Part shown: in pieces, positions 1 to 13,518 of the stretch
How the letters are laid out: each line of letters begins with the position of its first letter
How positions within the stretch are numbered: the first letter of the stretch is position 1
Source of the DNA: Manis javanica
Taxonomy: Eukaryota; Chordata; Mammalia; Pholidota; Manidae
Assembly (NCBI RefSeq): GCF_040802235.1
Contig: NC_133161.1
Span: 105,479,001-105,543,000, forward strand
Reading direction: 5' to 3'
Length of the DNA: 64,000 nt
Made by a program: the position numbers and the translations under genes
Notes under the pieces: generated by a model
The model's database searches: none
What the model was told of the DNA's origin: nothing
Seen by the model: only the letters and a program-made list of their open reading frames with translations

Positions 1-29
1 CCCCAAGATTCCTGCTTCCTGTTGTATAT

Positions 30-625
30 GCCCCATATAACCCCTTCCTCTTGCGTGCATGCAAGACTTGTGAATATGGTAGAATTTCATTACCACAATT
101 ATGGCAAACAATGAAGGGATTTTGCAGATGTATTTACAATTACTAATCAGTCCACTTTGAGTTCATCAAAAAGGAGGTCAGCCCAGGTGGATCTGACCCA
201 ATCAAGTGAGCCCTCTAAAAAAGAGGGTCAGCCCTTTCCTAAAGAGAGATTTCTAGCAAAATTCTCTCACAGGTCTGAGAAGCAAACAGCCATGCTGGCA
301 ATTGCCTATGGAGGGAGCCCATGGCAAAGACCTCTAGGAGCTGATAGGACTCCCTGGGCCTCAGAGAGCATGAAAACAGGGACTGCACTCTGTAATTTGA
401 AGGCACTTAATTCTGCTAAAAAACTAAAATGTCCTTGGAAAAGGTTTATTCCCTAGTCAAACCACCAGATGGAATATAGCTTGGCTAGCAAGTAGACTTC
501 AGCTGGTGAGATCTTGGGCAAAATGTGAGCTAAATCATGTCCCAACTCCTGTTCTTTGGAAACTATGAGATAATAAACGTGACTTTTAAGCCCATAAGTT
601 TGTGATAATTTTTTATACAGCAAAA
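30..625 (+). mobile_element. Old LTR remnant, MaLR/MLT1-like
   Basis: The stretch reads like a degraded mammalian LTR of the ERVL-MaLR type. Recognisable blocks are a 'gaagggattttgcagatgt' block near 113-131, a block about (g)gagccctctaaaa-agagggtc near 209-227, a block with 'aagcaaacagccatg' near 281-295, and the end block 'gagataataaacgtg...taagcccataagtttgtg' at about 567-604 that contains the poly(A) signal. Divergence is high. An open frame at 157-456 lies wholly inside it and I do not consider it a gene. The exact family is uncertain. Confidence 0.5.
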
Positions 626-2085
626 CAAAATTATCTCATTATCAAAATAACATTGAAGTTAATGATTTTCTTTTGTAAAATAGTCATTGAGAATTATCTA
701 AAGCCTTTTCTATATATATTGAGCAATACTGAGATTATAAATTTGATGAATATCCTAAAAAGTTTACTTTTAAAGACTCTGTTGAACTCAGTCAATATTT
801 TTTTAGGATTTGTGTACCTGTGCTCATTAGACAAATGGGCTTAATTTTCTTTTCTAATGTTGTCTTTATCTGATTTGAAAATACAAATGGAACCATCCAC
901 AGAAAATAAATTGCGAGGATTTCTCTCTTTTTCAACTTTACTACATGTACTGTATTTACTATATAATATGAAAATCTTCTGTTTTATAAGGCTTGGTGAA
1001 AACCTACCTAAAAATCATCTGAGAATGTGTGCATGTGTATGTGTATTTTTCTTAGAAGGTGAAAGTAACTGTCTACTAGCTTAATGTCTCCAGTATAAGT
1101 TAACCTAATCATTTTTTCTGTTTCTTGTGGTGCTACTTTTAGAACTTTGTATTTTCCATGAATATATGCATTTCCTCTGTTTTTTTTAATTTATTGTAGT
1201 TTTCATAATACTTTTTTTAAAAACACATTTTCCTTGTTTCTTTCCTATTTCTCATTCTGTGCTTCATTTCTTTTTTCTTTTTTGGTGGCCAGTCTTTCCA
1301 GAGATTTTTATATTTTCAAACAACCAGCTTTCAATATTTTTTGTATATTTATCAGATTTTGCTATCAAGATTACAAAACCTCTTGAAAAGTATGCCATTT
1401 TTCTACTTTCTAGACAAATTTGTGTAATATTGATACTATTATTCTAATTATTAAAAGAATTAATCAGTAAAGCTATGTGGATATGTACTTTTACTTTGTG
1501 AAGATTTAAAAGTTACAGCTAAGAGAACTATATTTTCTAGTTCTCTTGGTGTCAGTTTTGGCAAGATCAGGTTTTTAAAGAATTAGTCCATTTCATCTAA
1601 CTTTAAAATGTATTGGCATAATGTTGATTATAGTATCTTCTGATGCCCTTTGTAATATCTTTCTCACCACTTGAAAAGATGTTATTTATAGCATTATAAT
1701 TTTCCACTTCTGTCTGGAGATCTCAACCTGATCATCAGTTCACTAAGATTTTATTCATCAGAGTATGGTCCTTTATTTCCCCCAAAATGTATGTTTTTTA
1801 TCTGAATTATTAAATTTTTATAACAAATATTTCCATTTGGCTCTTTTTCCTGCTTCAAAACACAAAAATATTCCTCTGTCTTGCAAGGGATATGTATTGT
1901 ACTTACTTAAATTCCTAATCCTTTTTTCTTTCATTTATTCTTCCTCATGTGACATTGGCTATTCAATGCATTTTTCTTGCTCTTATACTCATTGGATATG
2001 AACACTTGTTTCTGAAAAGTTTAGTAAATGTTTATGAGGAAGAAATGAGTTTCAGGAAGGGGTAAGTGGGAGGTGGAGGAGAACA
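626..2085. other. AT-rich intergenic DNA with a possible antisense L1 scrap
   Basis: No gene is visible. The stretch about 1520-1700 resembles reverse-strand text of an old L1 ORF2 (a 'tagtccatttcatcta' block followed by a 'ttggcataatgttgat' block). The rest is AT-rich unique or unrecognisable old repeat sequence. Confidence 0.4.
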
Positions 2086-2989
2086 GATTAGGAGATCACT
2101 GTGATAAAGCCCTTGCACATATACACTGAGGGAGCAGCCACATATAATACAATTAACTTTGAAAATGATTTGAAGACCAGAGAACAGGCAGATGAAAAAG
2201 AGAAGACCACACTGAGAAGGGTGAAGGGGGAGAGCCATGATTCACTGGGATCCAAGCCATACCCCCATCCCAGCCCACAAGCAGGAGAGAGAAAAGAAAG
2301 GAGCAGAGAGGATAAAAATCTGAGGAACCCAGCGTATGTGGCCTGGAGTATCTGCTCTGGGAAGACAAGTCAATACTGCACTGGATTTTAAGATTAATGG
2401 GGCTGAGCACCAGGGAGCTGGGGAGCTGTTGGGAGCTGAGTCTCATTTATGGAGGAGTAGCATGGCCTGTTAATTCCTCTGAGACCCAACACAGAGGCAG
2501 CAGTTTGAAAGAAGATTTGTTAGCCTTGGGAAGTGTACTGGAAGGGTGGGGGTCTGAGGAAGGTCTCCGCAGAGGTGAAAGGGCTGATGGACACCATTTT
2601 CCAGCCCTCTCCCAGCGCAACTGGCCAACCGTTTGTGGGAGACGGCTCTGAAACTCTCCACCTATCCCACTTTCTCAACCCCAACATTCACCTGCAGATC
2701 TTCCCCTCCCAAAAAGCCCAGCCCAGAAGTAATCTATCATCACTGGCAGTCAGGCTGAGGGAAGGCCCTACACACAGTATACTAACAACAGTCATGGCTC
2801 AGCCACAGCAGAGAACACCCCTGGAGCGGCTGGCTCGGATGAACAGAGGAAACCCCTTTGCACTTCTGGACGTAACAGGATTTCAACTACACATAGTCAC
2901 TACTTTCAAGACCAGGAGTCATGGCAGTGGCAGATCTATGTAACAAAGAAATGAGCACGGAGCGCCAAACAAAATGAGGAGGCAAAGGA

Positions 2990-3840
2990 ATATGTTCCAA
3001 ACGAAATAACAAGACAAAACACCAGAACAAGTGAATGCAATGGAGATAAGCAATCTGTCTGATAAAAAATTCAAAGTAGTGGTCATAAAGATGATAACTG
3101 GAAAAAATAGATGATCTCAGGGAGAACTTCAACAAAGACATAGAAAATATAAAAAGAACCAGTGAGAACTGAAGAATATAATAACCTACCTGAAAAATAC
3201 AAAAGAGAGAATGAATAGTAGCCTAGAGGATGTAGCAGAACAGATCAGTGAGTGGGAAGACAGGATACAAAGTAACAAGCTGAGGAACAGAGAGGAAAAG
3301 CAATTTCTAATAAAGAGAAGATTCTAAGAGAGCTCAGTGATAACACTAAATGAAACAATATCCACATTATAAAGGTCCCAGAAGGAGAAGCGAGAGATTC
3401 TAGGGCAGAAAATCTATTTGAAGAAATAATAGCTGCAAACTTCCCCACTCTGGGGAAGGAGACAGATATCCAGGTACTGGAAGCACCCAGAGATCCTAAC
3501 AAGAACCCACGGAGATACACACCAAGACACATAGCAGTTAAAATGGTAAAGATATTAATATAGGATCTTAAAGGCAGTAAAAGAAAGGAAGACCGTAACC
3601 TACAAGGGAAACCCTATAAGGCTGTCAGCAGATTTGTCAGCAGAATCTTTATAGGCTAGAAGGGAGTGCCATGGAATATGCAAAGTGCAGAAAGAGAAAA
3701 ATCTACATCCAAGACTACCTAACAAAGTTATCACTCAAAATTGAAGGAGAGATTTAAAGTTTTCCAGACAAATGAGGGTTAAAAGAATTCATCACCACAA
3801 ACCAGCCTTACAGAATATGTTAAAGGGACTTCTTTAGATG
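2990..3840 (+). pseudogene. L1 ORF1 remnant (nucleic-acid chaperone), broken
   Basis: Scattered ORF1 text survives: a coiled-coil-like part, a segment equivalent to the 'IGIPEEEE' stretch of the intact ORF1 (about 3360-3400), a block equivalent to 'NFP.LG.E' near 3437-3460, and the C-terminal part ending in 'agaatatgttaaagggactt' (about 3811-3830). Stops and frame changes interrupt it throughout, so no functional ORF1 protein is expected. Confidence 0.7.
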
Positions 3841-4289
3841 GAAATGTTTCTAAACTTAAATGTCTTTCATCAGCAAAAACAAACCTACAGTAAAGGTACT
3901 AGACCAATACAAATTGAGTATTATGTTCAAAAAACTAAAGTAGTAAAATCAATTGCATGCAATGTAAGTGAAGGGATACACAAAATAAAAAGATGTAAAT
4001 TATGACATCACATACCTAAAATGTAGAAGAGGGAATAATAATAAAGAGGTAGTAGTTTTAGAATGTGTTTGAAACTAAATAAGCATCAACTTAATGTAGA
4101 CTGTTTTATATATATGTATATGAAACTATACATGGACATGGTAATTACAAACCAAAAGCCTATAACAGAAACACAGAAATAAAAAAAAAGGAACCCAAGC
4201 ATAACACTAAAGAGAGCCATCAAATCACAAGGGAAGAGAGCAAAAGAGGAAGAAAGGAATACAGGAACTACAGAAACAACCAGAGAACA

Positions 4290-5915
4290 ATTAAAACAAT
4301 GGCAGTAAGTACATAGCTATAAACAATTACTTTAAATGTAAATGGACAAAACACTCCAATCCAAAAACTTAGAACATGGACAAAGAAACAAGACACATCT
4401 GTATGTTGTCTGCAAGAGATTCACTATAGAACCTAAAGATATATAGAGACTAAAAATGAAGGGATAGAAAAAATATTCCATACAAATAGAAGCAAGAAAA
4501 AGCAGGAGTAGCACTATTTACATCAGACAAAATAGACTCAAAAGAAAGTAACAGGAGACAAAGAAAGGCATTGCATGATGATAAAGGGATCAGCCCCAGG
4601 AGAGGATATAACAATTGCAAATATCTATGCACCCAATACAGGAGCACCTAAATATATAAAGCAAATACTAACAGATCTAAAGGGAGAAAATGACAGTAAC
4701 ACCATAACATTAACACCATTTACAGCAGTGGATAGAGTATACAGCCAGAAAATAAATAAAACAGTGGCACTGATCAACATATGAGACCAGATTGCTTGGC
4801 AGATATATAAAGGGCATTCCATCCAAAAGCAGCAGAATACACATTCTTCCCACATTCACATGGAGTGTTCACCAGGATAGATCACATATTAGGGCACAAA
4901 ATCAGTCTCAATAAATTCAAGAACATTGAAATAGCATTGAGCATCTTTTCAGACCACAATAGTATGAAACTAGAAATGAATTCTAAGAAAAATAACGGAA
5001 AAAACACAAACATGTGCTAAACAAGATACCTCTAAATCATAATGGATCAATGAATAGATTAAAGAAGACATCGAAGAAAACACTAAGAAAGATGAAAATA
5101 GAAACACAATAGTTCAAAATATGTGGGATGCAGTACAAGTGGTTTTAAAAGTTCATGACAATACAGGCCTACTTCAAGAAACAAGAACAATCTCAAGGAA
5201 TCTAACCTTACAACTAAAGGAACTAGAAAAATAAAACAAAGCCCAAAGTTAGAAGAAAAAGGGATATGATAAAGATAAGAGCATAAATAAAATGAAATGG
5301 AGATTAAGAAAATAGAACAAAAATCAATAAAACAAGAGCTCTTTGAGAAGATAAACAAAATAGACAAACCCTTAGCCAGGCTTATCAAAAAAAATAGCAA
5401 AGAAAACAAAGAGAGAGAGAAGACACAAACAAAATCAGAAATGAAAAATAAGGTGTTACAACTGACACCACAGATACTCAAGGAATTATGAGAGAATCCT
5501 ATGAAAAACAATATGCCAATAAATCAGACAACCTATAAGAAATGGATAAATTCCTAGAAACACACAATGTTCCAAGAGTGATCCAGGAAGAAACAGAAAA
5601 TTTGAACAGACTGATTAGTAGTAACAAATTGAATTTGTAATCGAAAACTGTCAACAAACAAAATTCTGAGACCAGATGGCCTCACAGGTGAACTCTACCA
5701 AACATTAAAGAAGAGTTAATACCTATCCTTCTTAAATTCCAAAAAACAGAAGAGGAAGAAATAATTACAAACTCATTTTGAAAGCCCAGCATTACTCGAA
5801 AATCAAAAACAAAGACAATACAAAAGAAAGAAAATTATAAACCAATATCCCTGATGAACATAGATGCAAAAATCCTCAACAAAATACTAGCAAATAAAAT
5901 TCAAAAAAGAATGAA
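4290..5915 (+). pseudogene. L1 ORF2 remnant (endonuclease and early RT), broken
   Basis: The text follows L1 ORF2. The 'actttaaatgtaaatggac' start is at about 4330-4348, the endonuclease block with 'atgcacccaatacaggagca' is at 4627-4646, the SDH-like block is near 4949-4965, and the '[10 protein letters not shown]' block is at 5341-5371. The 'ccaatatccctgatgaacat' RT block follows at 5842-5861, then the abrupt jump to the 3' end. Short open pieces (4575-4784, 5297-5491) are shards of this one broken frame. Confidence 0.75.
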
Positions 5916-6432
5916 ATCTTGCCATTTGCAGCAACATGAATGGACCTGAAGGGTATTCTGCTAAGTGAAATTAACCAGGTAGAGAATGACAATACATTGA
6001 TTCCACTTACATATGGAATAAAAAGAAAAAAGAAAAAAAGAAAACAAATGAACAAACCAGAAATAGACTAACAGACATAGTAAAGAGACTGGCTGTTACC
6101 TTAGGGGAAAGAGGTTGGGGGGTAAAATAGGTGATAAGGATAAAGAGACACAAAATCTCAATCATAATATAAATTAGTCACAAGATGAAAGTACAGCACA
6201 GAGAATATAGTCAATACTGTAATATCTTTCTGTGTTGACAAATAGCAACCACACTTATTGGGGTAAACATTTAATAATGTAATAATTGTTGAATCACTAT
6301 GCTGTACACCCTAAACCAATATAATATCGTGTATTTACTATACTTCAAAAAACAATATGTATATATACTTTAAAAAATTAAAATACATATATATATATAT
6401 ATACTTTTAAAAAATTAAGAAAAGAAAAAAGA

Positions 6433-7489
6433 ATGGATAATGGATGTACACCAAAGCCTAAAATCATGGGCACAACTGCACTGATCATAGCACCACTCTG
6501 CTACAGCCACAAGCCTTGTACATATTCACTTTATCCCCTAGAGAAAGCAGCTCTGGGAAGTGACAATTTCGTTTTCCAATCACCAGGTGAGGAAATACAA
6601 GGGGAACCTGGATCTAGCTGGCTTCATTTACTCCTTACCCAGCAGTTTATTAGCACTGCCCAGAATTTCACCCCAGATAACACAATTTATATGTGACCAA
6701 AACTTGAGCCCCTAAGCACATGTGGGGTAATAGAAAGCTTTCTCCCACATAATTCCTGACCATGGAGATCTGCCCGTATTTCCCCAGATAACCAGCCCAA
6801 GCCTACACAGATTCCACCCAGACTGCCTTCTGCGGTCCAAGCAGGCCCAAAGTTCCTAAGTCAGCTCCTCAAAACTGCTCCTTTGCCACCTTTGTGGGAA
6901 GCTCTTGTCTCTACATTTGGGAGTAAAAACTCAATTGTCTCTGCTCATTTTCTGTATCACCTGCAGTCACAAACTGCAAGTCATTTCCAACACTTGGCAT
7001 TGTCAGTCTTATCAAGGCTCCAGTGAGGCTTCTTTACCTATTTTAGTAGCATCTCATTGTGGATTTTACTCTCCTTGTTTAATGTCTAATTAAAATAAGC
7101 ACCATTTAATATGCATACTAGATATGTTTTCCTCTTTTTTGAAATGTCTGTTCAGGAATATGCCCACATATTTATAACTGGATTATTTGTTTTCTCCAAC
7201 ATTCATTTTTAAGAATTTCTCCTTATCTGCAGTTATAAGTTCATTATTTAATGCAAAGTAGTATGAATTCTAATAAATCACTGGGGGACTAATCTTATAA
7301 GAACTATATCACCATTTAATAGATGTCTTAAACATATTTGTTAAAATTTAAGAGTATTTCTGTGTAAAATAAAACCTAACCATAGGAAATGAAGGAATAA
7401 AATACTAAGACTATTAACTTCAATAAACAGCCAACATCATAATAAAATGAAAAATTCAAGAAAATACACAAAAAAAAATCAAAAAAATC
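6433..7489. other. Intergenic DNA without recognised gene
   Basis: Nothing gene-like is visible. A short open frame at 6433-6696 has no recognisable domain. Possibly unidentified ancient repeat sequence. Confidence 0.4.
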
Positions 7490-8045
7490 TTGCTATATCA
7501 CGCACTGCTGGTGATGATGAGAATTGACAGGCTTTTAGAGATAATCTGGCCATTTTTTTCACCCATAAGCCCTTAAAATGATCATATCATTGACCCTCAA
7601 AATTCACTTACAGAAATTTATCCCACGAAAGTGAGAGATATTGGCTCTATAAAAGAATTTTGTTACAGTGCTATTTACAATAGTGAATTTATTGAAACAA
7701 CCAAAATGTGTAATATAGGAAAGAAGTTAAATGAACCATGCTATAGCAAAGTGATATTAGGTAAGCTTTGAAAATCACATTTTAATGACATGGGAGAATA
7801 TATCAATGTTACATATAACAAGACAGATCCTTCTAGAAATGTGGAAATAAAAAAATTTCCAAAGAAATATAAATCATATCTGATCATTTTAAAACCAGAG
7901 ATGAAGATTGCCAGCGATCTTTCTTTACATCTGCATAGAGAGAGAGAGAGAGAGAGATCTGTGATGTTTGGAGATAAATCTTTATTTGTATTATATATTA
8001 ATTTTAATACACACATATTTGATGTATATATCTTATTATGATATT
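7490..8045 (+). mobile_element. Old L1/HAL1-type 3' fragment
   Basis: The order of blocks matches the 3' third of an L1-type ORF2: 'cactgctggtg' near 7502, 'ttatccca' near 7619, 'gctatttacaatagtg' near 7671, then 'gaaacaaccaaaatgtgtaa' near 7695-7714. It is highly diverged. A pure (GA)n run sits at about 7937-7957. Confidence 0.5.
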
Positions 8046-11000
8046 GAAACCTATTGGATATGAAGTGCAAGGGTTCTGACACCTGAGGCAATGTCTTTGC
8101 CTGCCACTTTGAGAATTACTTTTTCCCTATGACGCTCAGTTAAGAACAACAGCTGCCTTACAGGTACGTGCTAAGCATTGAGAGAGAGAATGAATAAAAG
8201 ACAAAATGCCTGACAAAAAGTGAGAGGTATCTTAGTATTGGTGAAAAGGTGTGAGTTCCCTCATTATAATTTGTATTAATTATTATTACTCTAGTTATTG
8301 CTTTACATTATTATATTGTCATTGCCCTTTTATCACTGTATTTCCTTTTGCTACTGAAAAGCAATAGGGACCATTATCATCATCACCATTCTGCTAAAAC
8401 CCTCTTAGGAATCATGCTCTATATAGTGCCCTTTTTTAATACAATATTAAAAATAACTGTTAAGTATGATATTTGATGATTACATAATGTTTCCACAATG
8501 ATCGTGTCACTACTTTTTGACTCTGTGACAGGGGCGATTCCATTAGTTCAGTTCCTCCAGGAGAGCTTAGTGCAGCTGCCAGCTTCCCTCTCAGCTTCAA
8601 ACCCACTCTTCCACACTCTTCTCTGCCTGCCTGAGGCGGAAACCTGCGAACCAAATTTGTGTCTGTCATGCGGGGAGGCTGAGCCAACAGGCATTAGACG
8701 GATTCTGGAAGGGTAAGACGTGGCAAGGACTTGCTCTGTCCTGTTGGCTGTCTGTTCCCACTTTGCCTCATTTTCCCAGAGTTTCTCCAGTGAGGCTCCT
8801 TCCCCAAGGCACTGACTGTCCTGTCAGCAGGAACTGACTTCGGTTTACCCTGTTTCTGACACTCCAGAACAGGCTTCCTGCACCTCCCTCCTCCCAGACC
8901 CTGGATGAGCCCCAGGGAGCTCTGGCCCCAGCTGTCTTTTTTGGTTTCATGTCACCTACCTCTCGGTCTCTCAGTTTCCATCCAGGGCTATGCATGGCTC
9001 TGTCTCTTTTTGCTCTACCCTTTTTGGCCATCAGTTCCTTTAATTCTTATGCGATGTTGATTTCCCCCCACATAGCTTATACCTCACCAGGCGCCAAGTC
9101 CCTGCACCCTAAGACGTGTGCTTCCAGCGATTCCAACCCGGTGACTCAGCCCGCGAGCTCCCCAGGTGCTGCCAACGCAGGAAGGCTCTGCTCTGCTGTC
9201 TTCACTTCCATCACACGATCACAGAGCAGTTTCCATTCAAAACATTTTTATTAAGTACCTGCTTTGTGCCAGATACGGTTCTTAGCACTAAACAAAGAGA
9301 CAAGGAACAAATACGCACACATGTACGTATCTCATTTTGTCACATGGGATTATATCTATATTTATTCATCTATTATACGCACATTAGGTCGTTAGGAATG
9401 CGATGACCGAATGGTCCGTGTGACTAGTTAGAGAGAGCAATAAGGCCTGTGATTTTGGATGGTCATCAGAGGAAGCCTGTGTGTGCAGGCTTTGAGAAGA
9501 GGCCGAGTGGGCCTGTGGGGGAACAGCGGACAAGACAGAGGAAATTTCAGGTTTAAAGAATGTATCAGGTGAGCTTTCTTGGTGTGGTTGAGGAACAGCA
9601 CGATGACTGTGTGTTTAGTTAGAGAAGATAAAGGGACAACACAGGAAAAGACAGAGCAGAGAAATTCTCAAACATTTTGATGTCAGAACTCTTTTACATT
9701 CTTAAATATAATTGATAACCTCAAACAGCTTATATTTACATGTGGTATATGTGTTGATAGAGTATATGTAGAAATTAAAACAGGAAATATTTATTAAACC
9801 ATTCAAGGTAATATTGTATTACATGGGAAATAACCTATCTTATGAAAAATAGCCATATTCTCCAAAATAAGAAATTACTAGCAAGAAAAGTAGTATTATC
9901 ATTTTGCAAATCTCTATAACATTTGGCTTAAAGAGAACACAGCTAGATTCTCACACTCATTTCTTTCAGCACTTCAGCTCTCATAATACATTGTTTTAGT
10001 TGAAGTAGATGAAGAAAGTCCGATCTCCCATAAATATATAGTTGGAAAATAGGGAATATTTTATAAATCTTCAGGTAATTGTAGACATTCCTTTTTATGA
10101 GTATAACAGAACTCAACAACTGGTAGTATTGTGAATCTTAGTTGCATGGAATTGAAGAATATGGTGACCACTAGTACAGTATGAGCTATGACCTTGATGT
10201 CTACAAACGTGCCTGAAGTTTAACCCACTCTTGCTTTTTAACTATCTTTGAAAATGCCAGCATAATGGAAAATCCAAATAATGTATTGGTGTTACTATGA
10301 AATAGTTTGACCTCACTTGACCCCCTGAAAGAGTCCTCAGGTTCAGGTACTGCACTTTGAGAACTGGCGGATCAGAGATAGGTTCAGATCACTGAGTGGC
10401 ACCAGGAAGGCCAGGCTAAGATCAGCAATGGCCTGATGTGACTTAAATTTTGAAGGAATTACAATGGCTGCTTGTGGGGAGTGTTCAGATGGGAGTGGGC
10501 AAACGAAGTAGGAATAGAAATTCCAGCAAGGAGGGTTTGATGAGAGCCCTGGAGAGAGATGGTGGTAACTGGAACTAAGATGGTAACAAAGGACAAAGTA
10601 AGAGGTCAGTTTTGCATATATTTGAGGTAGAGCCAATATGTTTTCTTCATGGAGCGAGTGTTGAGGATGAAAGGAAGAGAGAAGTCAGGATGATGTCAAG
10701 GCTCTATCATGAAAACCCATGAGAACATTAGTGGCATTTACTGAGAGGGGGAAAGCTGAGAGAGGAGTAGGTCTGGGGTGAAAGCAAGAGTTCAGTGTGG
10801 GTTTCATTGAGTTTGGGATGCCAGGTGGATATTTACATGGAGACAAGTATACAGTCTGAAGTTCAAAGGAGAGATTGAGGATAGAGTAACAAATATGGGA
10901 GTTAACACCATATAGATGGTATTGGAAATGGTGGGGCTGGATAAAATCACTTAGTGAATGTACACAGAGCAAAAAAGAGGTAAAAAATGAAGAAAAGACT

Positions 11001-12485
11001 TCTAAGAACTGAAGCATGGAAAAAGTGACAATATACTTCATTGTCCTAACTGGTATAGTTTTGATAGTAAAAGAAGGCACTGGAAATTAATTCCAAACAT
11101 GTTTTTAAAATACTTATTTCTCAACTGACAAATTCATTTTATTGGTATTTCTGTAAAAATAATTCTATTCAAAATTATTTTCAAAATAAAACTATTTCTA
11201 AAAAAATTAAGATAACATATTTAAGTACTTCAAAGCAAAATTTTAAAAGTTTTCTATACATTGATCATCAGAAAATTAAAAATAAAAGCAGAATAATTAT
11301 TCCTGGTAATTTTCATGTATTTGAATAAACTTCTTAGCCTGCAGCCATGACATATTTCTAAACAACCTTCTTCATCTTCTGCAACTGCATGTGATAATTC
11401 ATTATCTTTGGGCACAGTCTTCTGAAAGTAACTTCTAATAAAATAACTCCAAAGATCTGTACCTATTGGTTTCATATAATCAATATCACTGTAGCACCTA
11501 GGATTAGTAAATATAAACATACATTTTAAGCAAGTTACATGTTCAAAATCAACTTTCCTGAGACATGTAGATTTCAGTATTTGTTTTTCTTTGAACACAT
11601 ACTCTGTAAAAGTCTTTTACTGCTACAGGGAACTGTTGCAAAGGATTAAAAAGTCATAAGCAATAAAATTCTGGATTCAGACCGTGCAATTAATGCCAAA
11701 ATCACTGAGCAGAAGTATTCACCCTGCTCTCTATAGCTCTGCAGAAAGACTGCCTGGCTTATATTTCTTCCACACAAATTTCAAAACCAACCATTCTCCA
11801 GAAGGAAGCTGACTTCTGGTGGCCTGAAGCATGGAGCACAAGCATAGGTCTTGAGTGGTACAAGTGGCCAGCAGGGGAAGGCTGTCCTGGGCCATGGGAC
11901 AGAGGGAGCAGCCATCTCTCTCGCCACTTGGGTTTCATCCGTAAGCATCAATCATGTCATTCTTAAAAAGGAGATACTAGTTACGCTGTATAAGCAAAGA
12001 ATCAAGAGGAGATAGCTAGGTTATTACTGATCATCTTTTAGTTTTAATTATATGATTAAGTGAAATCTGTTCACTGTGCCTGAACACAATTCTCATTTAC
12101 AGCTAGGCAAGACCATGGCAGAAGGTAGAAGTTCATGGTGAGTTATATCAAATTTATTCAACTTTTTTAATGTGACTATTAGTAATAATGTTTTTAAAAT
12201 GAAAAATCCTGGAAAAGTGTTAAGCCAGATAGGCTATATGAGTCACAAGTATAAACTGGACTATGGTGGGGTGTCAGAGAAGCCAAATGAAGAAGTGTTT
12301 TTACAATGGCATGGTAACTAAGGGTAGGTTCTGAGAAGTTGTATAAGATCCATCCTGAGGACTGATCAATAGAATTTGTCAATTCTAATCTATTGGTTAC
12401 TTAACAAAAATGATTTTCATGGAGTAATGGGCATAAAAGTTCAACAGAAACCCACAGAAAAATCCCAAATACCCATTAACCATAA
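8046..12485. other. Gene-free stretch with scattered ancient repeats
   Basis: No exon-like signal stands out. A block at about 9235-9305 ('tattaagtacctgctttgtg' and what follows) resembles the widespread old mammalian L2-type motif. The GA-rich text at about 10380-11000 resembles a known ancient dispersed mammalian repeat whose name I cannot assign. The segment 8490-9220 is less AT-rich than its surroundings but carries no convincing ORF or splice structure. The rest is AT-rich. Confidence 0.35.
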
Positions 12486-12489
12486 AATG

Positions 12490-13465
12490 GATAAATAAAA
12501 CAGACACTTCTCCAAAGAAGAAATTCAGATGGCCAACAGGCACATGAAAAGATGCTCCACATCACTAATCATCAGAGAAATGCAAATTAAAACCACAATG
12601 AGATATCGCCTCACACCAGTTAGGATGGCCAACATCCAAAAGAGAAACCACAAATGCTGACAAGGATGTGGAAAAAGGGGAACCCTCCTACACTGCTGGT
12701 GGGAATGTAAACTAGTTCAACCATTGTGGAAAGCAGTATGGAGGTTCCTCAAAACAAAATAGAAAAACCATTTGACCCAGAAATTCCACTCCTAGGATTT
12801 ACCCTAAGAATGCAGGAGCCCAGTTTGAAAAAGAAATATGCACCCCTATGTTTATTGCAGCACTATTTACAATAGCCAAGAAATGGAAGCAACCTAAATG
12901 TCTATCAGTAGATGAATGAATAAAGAAGATGTGGTACATATATACACAATGGAATATTATTCAGCCATAAGAGGAAAACAAACCCTACCATTTGCAACAA
13001 CATGGATGGAGCTAGAGGGTATTATGCTCAGTGAAATAAGTGAGGCGGAGAAAGACAAGTATCAAATGATTTCACTCATATGTGGAATATAAAAACAAAG
13101 AAAAACTGAAGGAACAGCAGCAGAATCACAGAATCCAAGAATGGACTAACAGTTACCAAAGGGAAAGGTACTGCAGAGGATGGGTAGGAAGGGAGGGAGA
13201 AGAGAGAAAAAGGGGCATTACGATTAGTACACATAATGTAGTTGGGGGGGGGACACGGGAAAGGTAGTATATACAGAGAAGACAAGTATTGATTCTATGG
13301 CATCTTACTATGCTGATGGACAGTGACTGTAATGGGGTATATGGGGGGGGAGACTTGACAATAGGGGGAGTCTAGTAACCATAATGTTGTTCAAGTAATT
13401 GTACATTAATGATATCAAAACAAAAAAATTAAAAATTAAAATTAAGTTAAATTTTAAAAAACTAG
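12490..13465 (+). mobile_element. 5'-truncated LINE-1, 3' end only
   Basis: It begins inside the last part of ORF2 (the 'agatggccaacaggcacatg' block at 12527-12546), runs through the cysteine-rich end of ORF2 (12650-12720) and the ORF2 C-terminus near 13070, then a G-rich 3'UTR and an A-rich tail at about 13412-13463. The reading frame is broken by a frameshift and stops (a 'tga' replaces Trp or Cys codons at 12657 and 12917). Only about 40 bp separate its tail from the target site of the young full-length L1. No clear target-site duplication was found. Confidence 0.85.
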
Positions 13466-13503
13466 AGCTACCCACAATAACATAAAGAAAAATTTCACAA
13501 TAT

Positions 13504-13518
13504 AAAAGTGACTGGGTG
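13504..13518. repeat. Left target-site duplication of the young L1
   Basis: The 15-bp sequence aaaagtgactgggtg occurs here and again exactly at 22251-22265 directly after the terminal poly(A). The bottom-strand nick site reads TTTT/AT, close to the L1 endonuclease preference. The pair defines one insertion that carries both the L1 and the non-L1 cargo behind it. Confidence 0.93.

Larger units (their letters stand above)
2090..6432 (+). mobile_element. Old, degraded LINE-1 (L1M type), internally deleted
   Basis: An ancient L1 in sense orientation. About 2090-2980 looks like an old 5'UTR, including a 'gaggcaaaggaatatgttcc' stretch typical of older mammalian L1 leaders. ORF1 remnants follow from about 2990 to 3840, an ORF1-ORF2 spacer, then ORF2 remnants from about 4290. 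Around 5910 the text jumps from the early reverse transcriptase part of ORF2 straight to the last codons of ORF2 and the 3'UTR, so about 2 kb is missing compared with the intact copy at 13519-22250. It ends in an A/T-rich tail with an (AT)n stretch near 6385-6405. Many stops and frameshifts make it inert. Confidence 0.8.

Noticed and set aside
157-456. 99-codon open frame near the window start
   Set aside because: It lies inside an old MaLR-like LTR and has no domain or promoter context.
2533-2943. 136-codon open frame
   Set aside because: It lies in the 5'UTR-like part of a decayed L1. No similarity to a protein family is seen.
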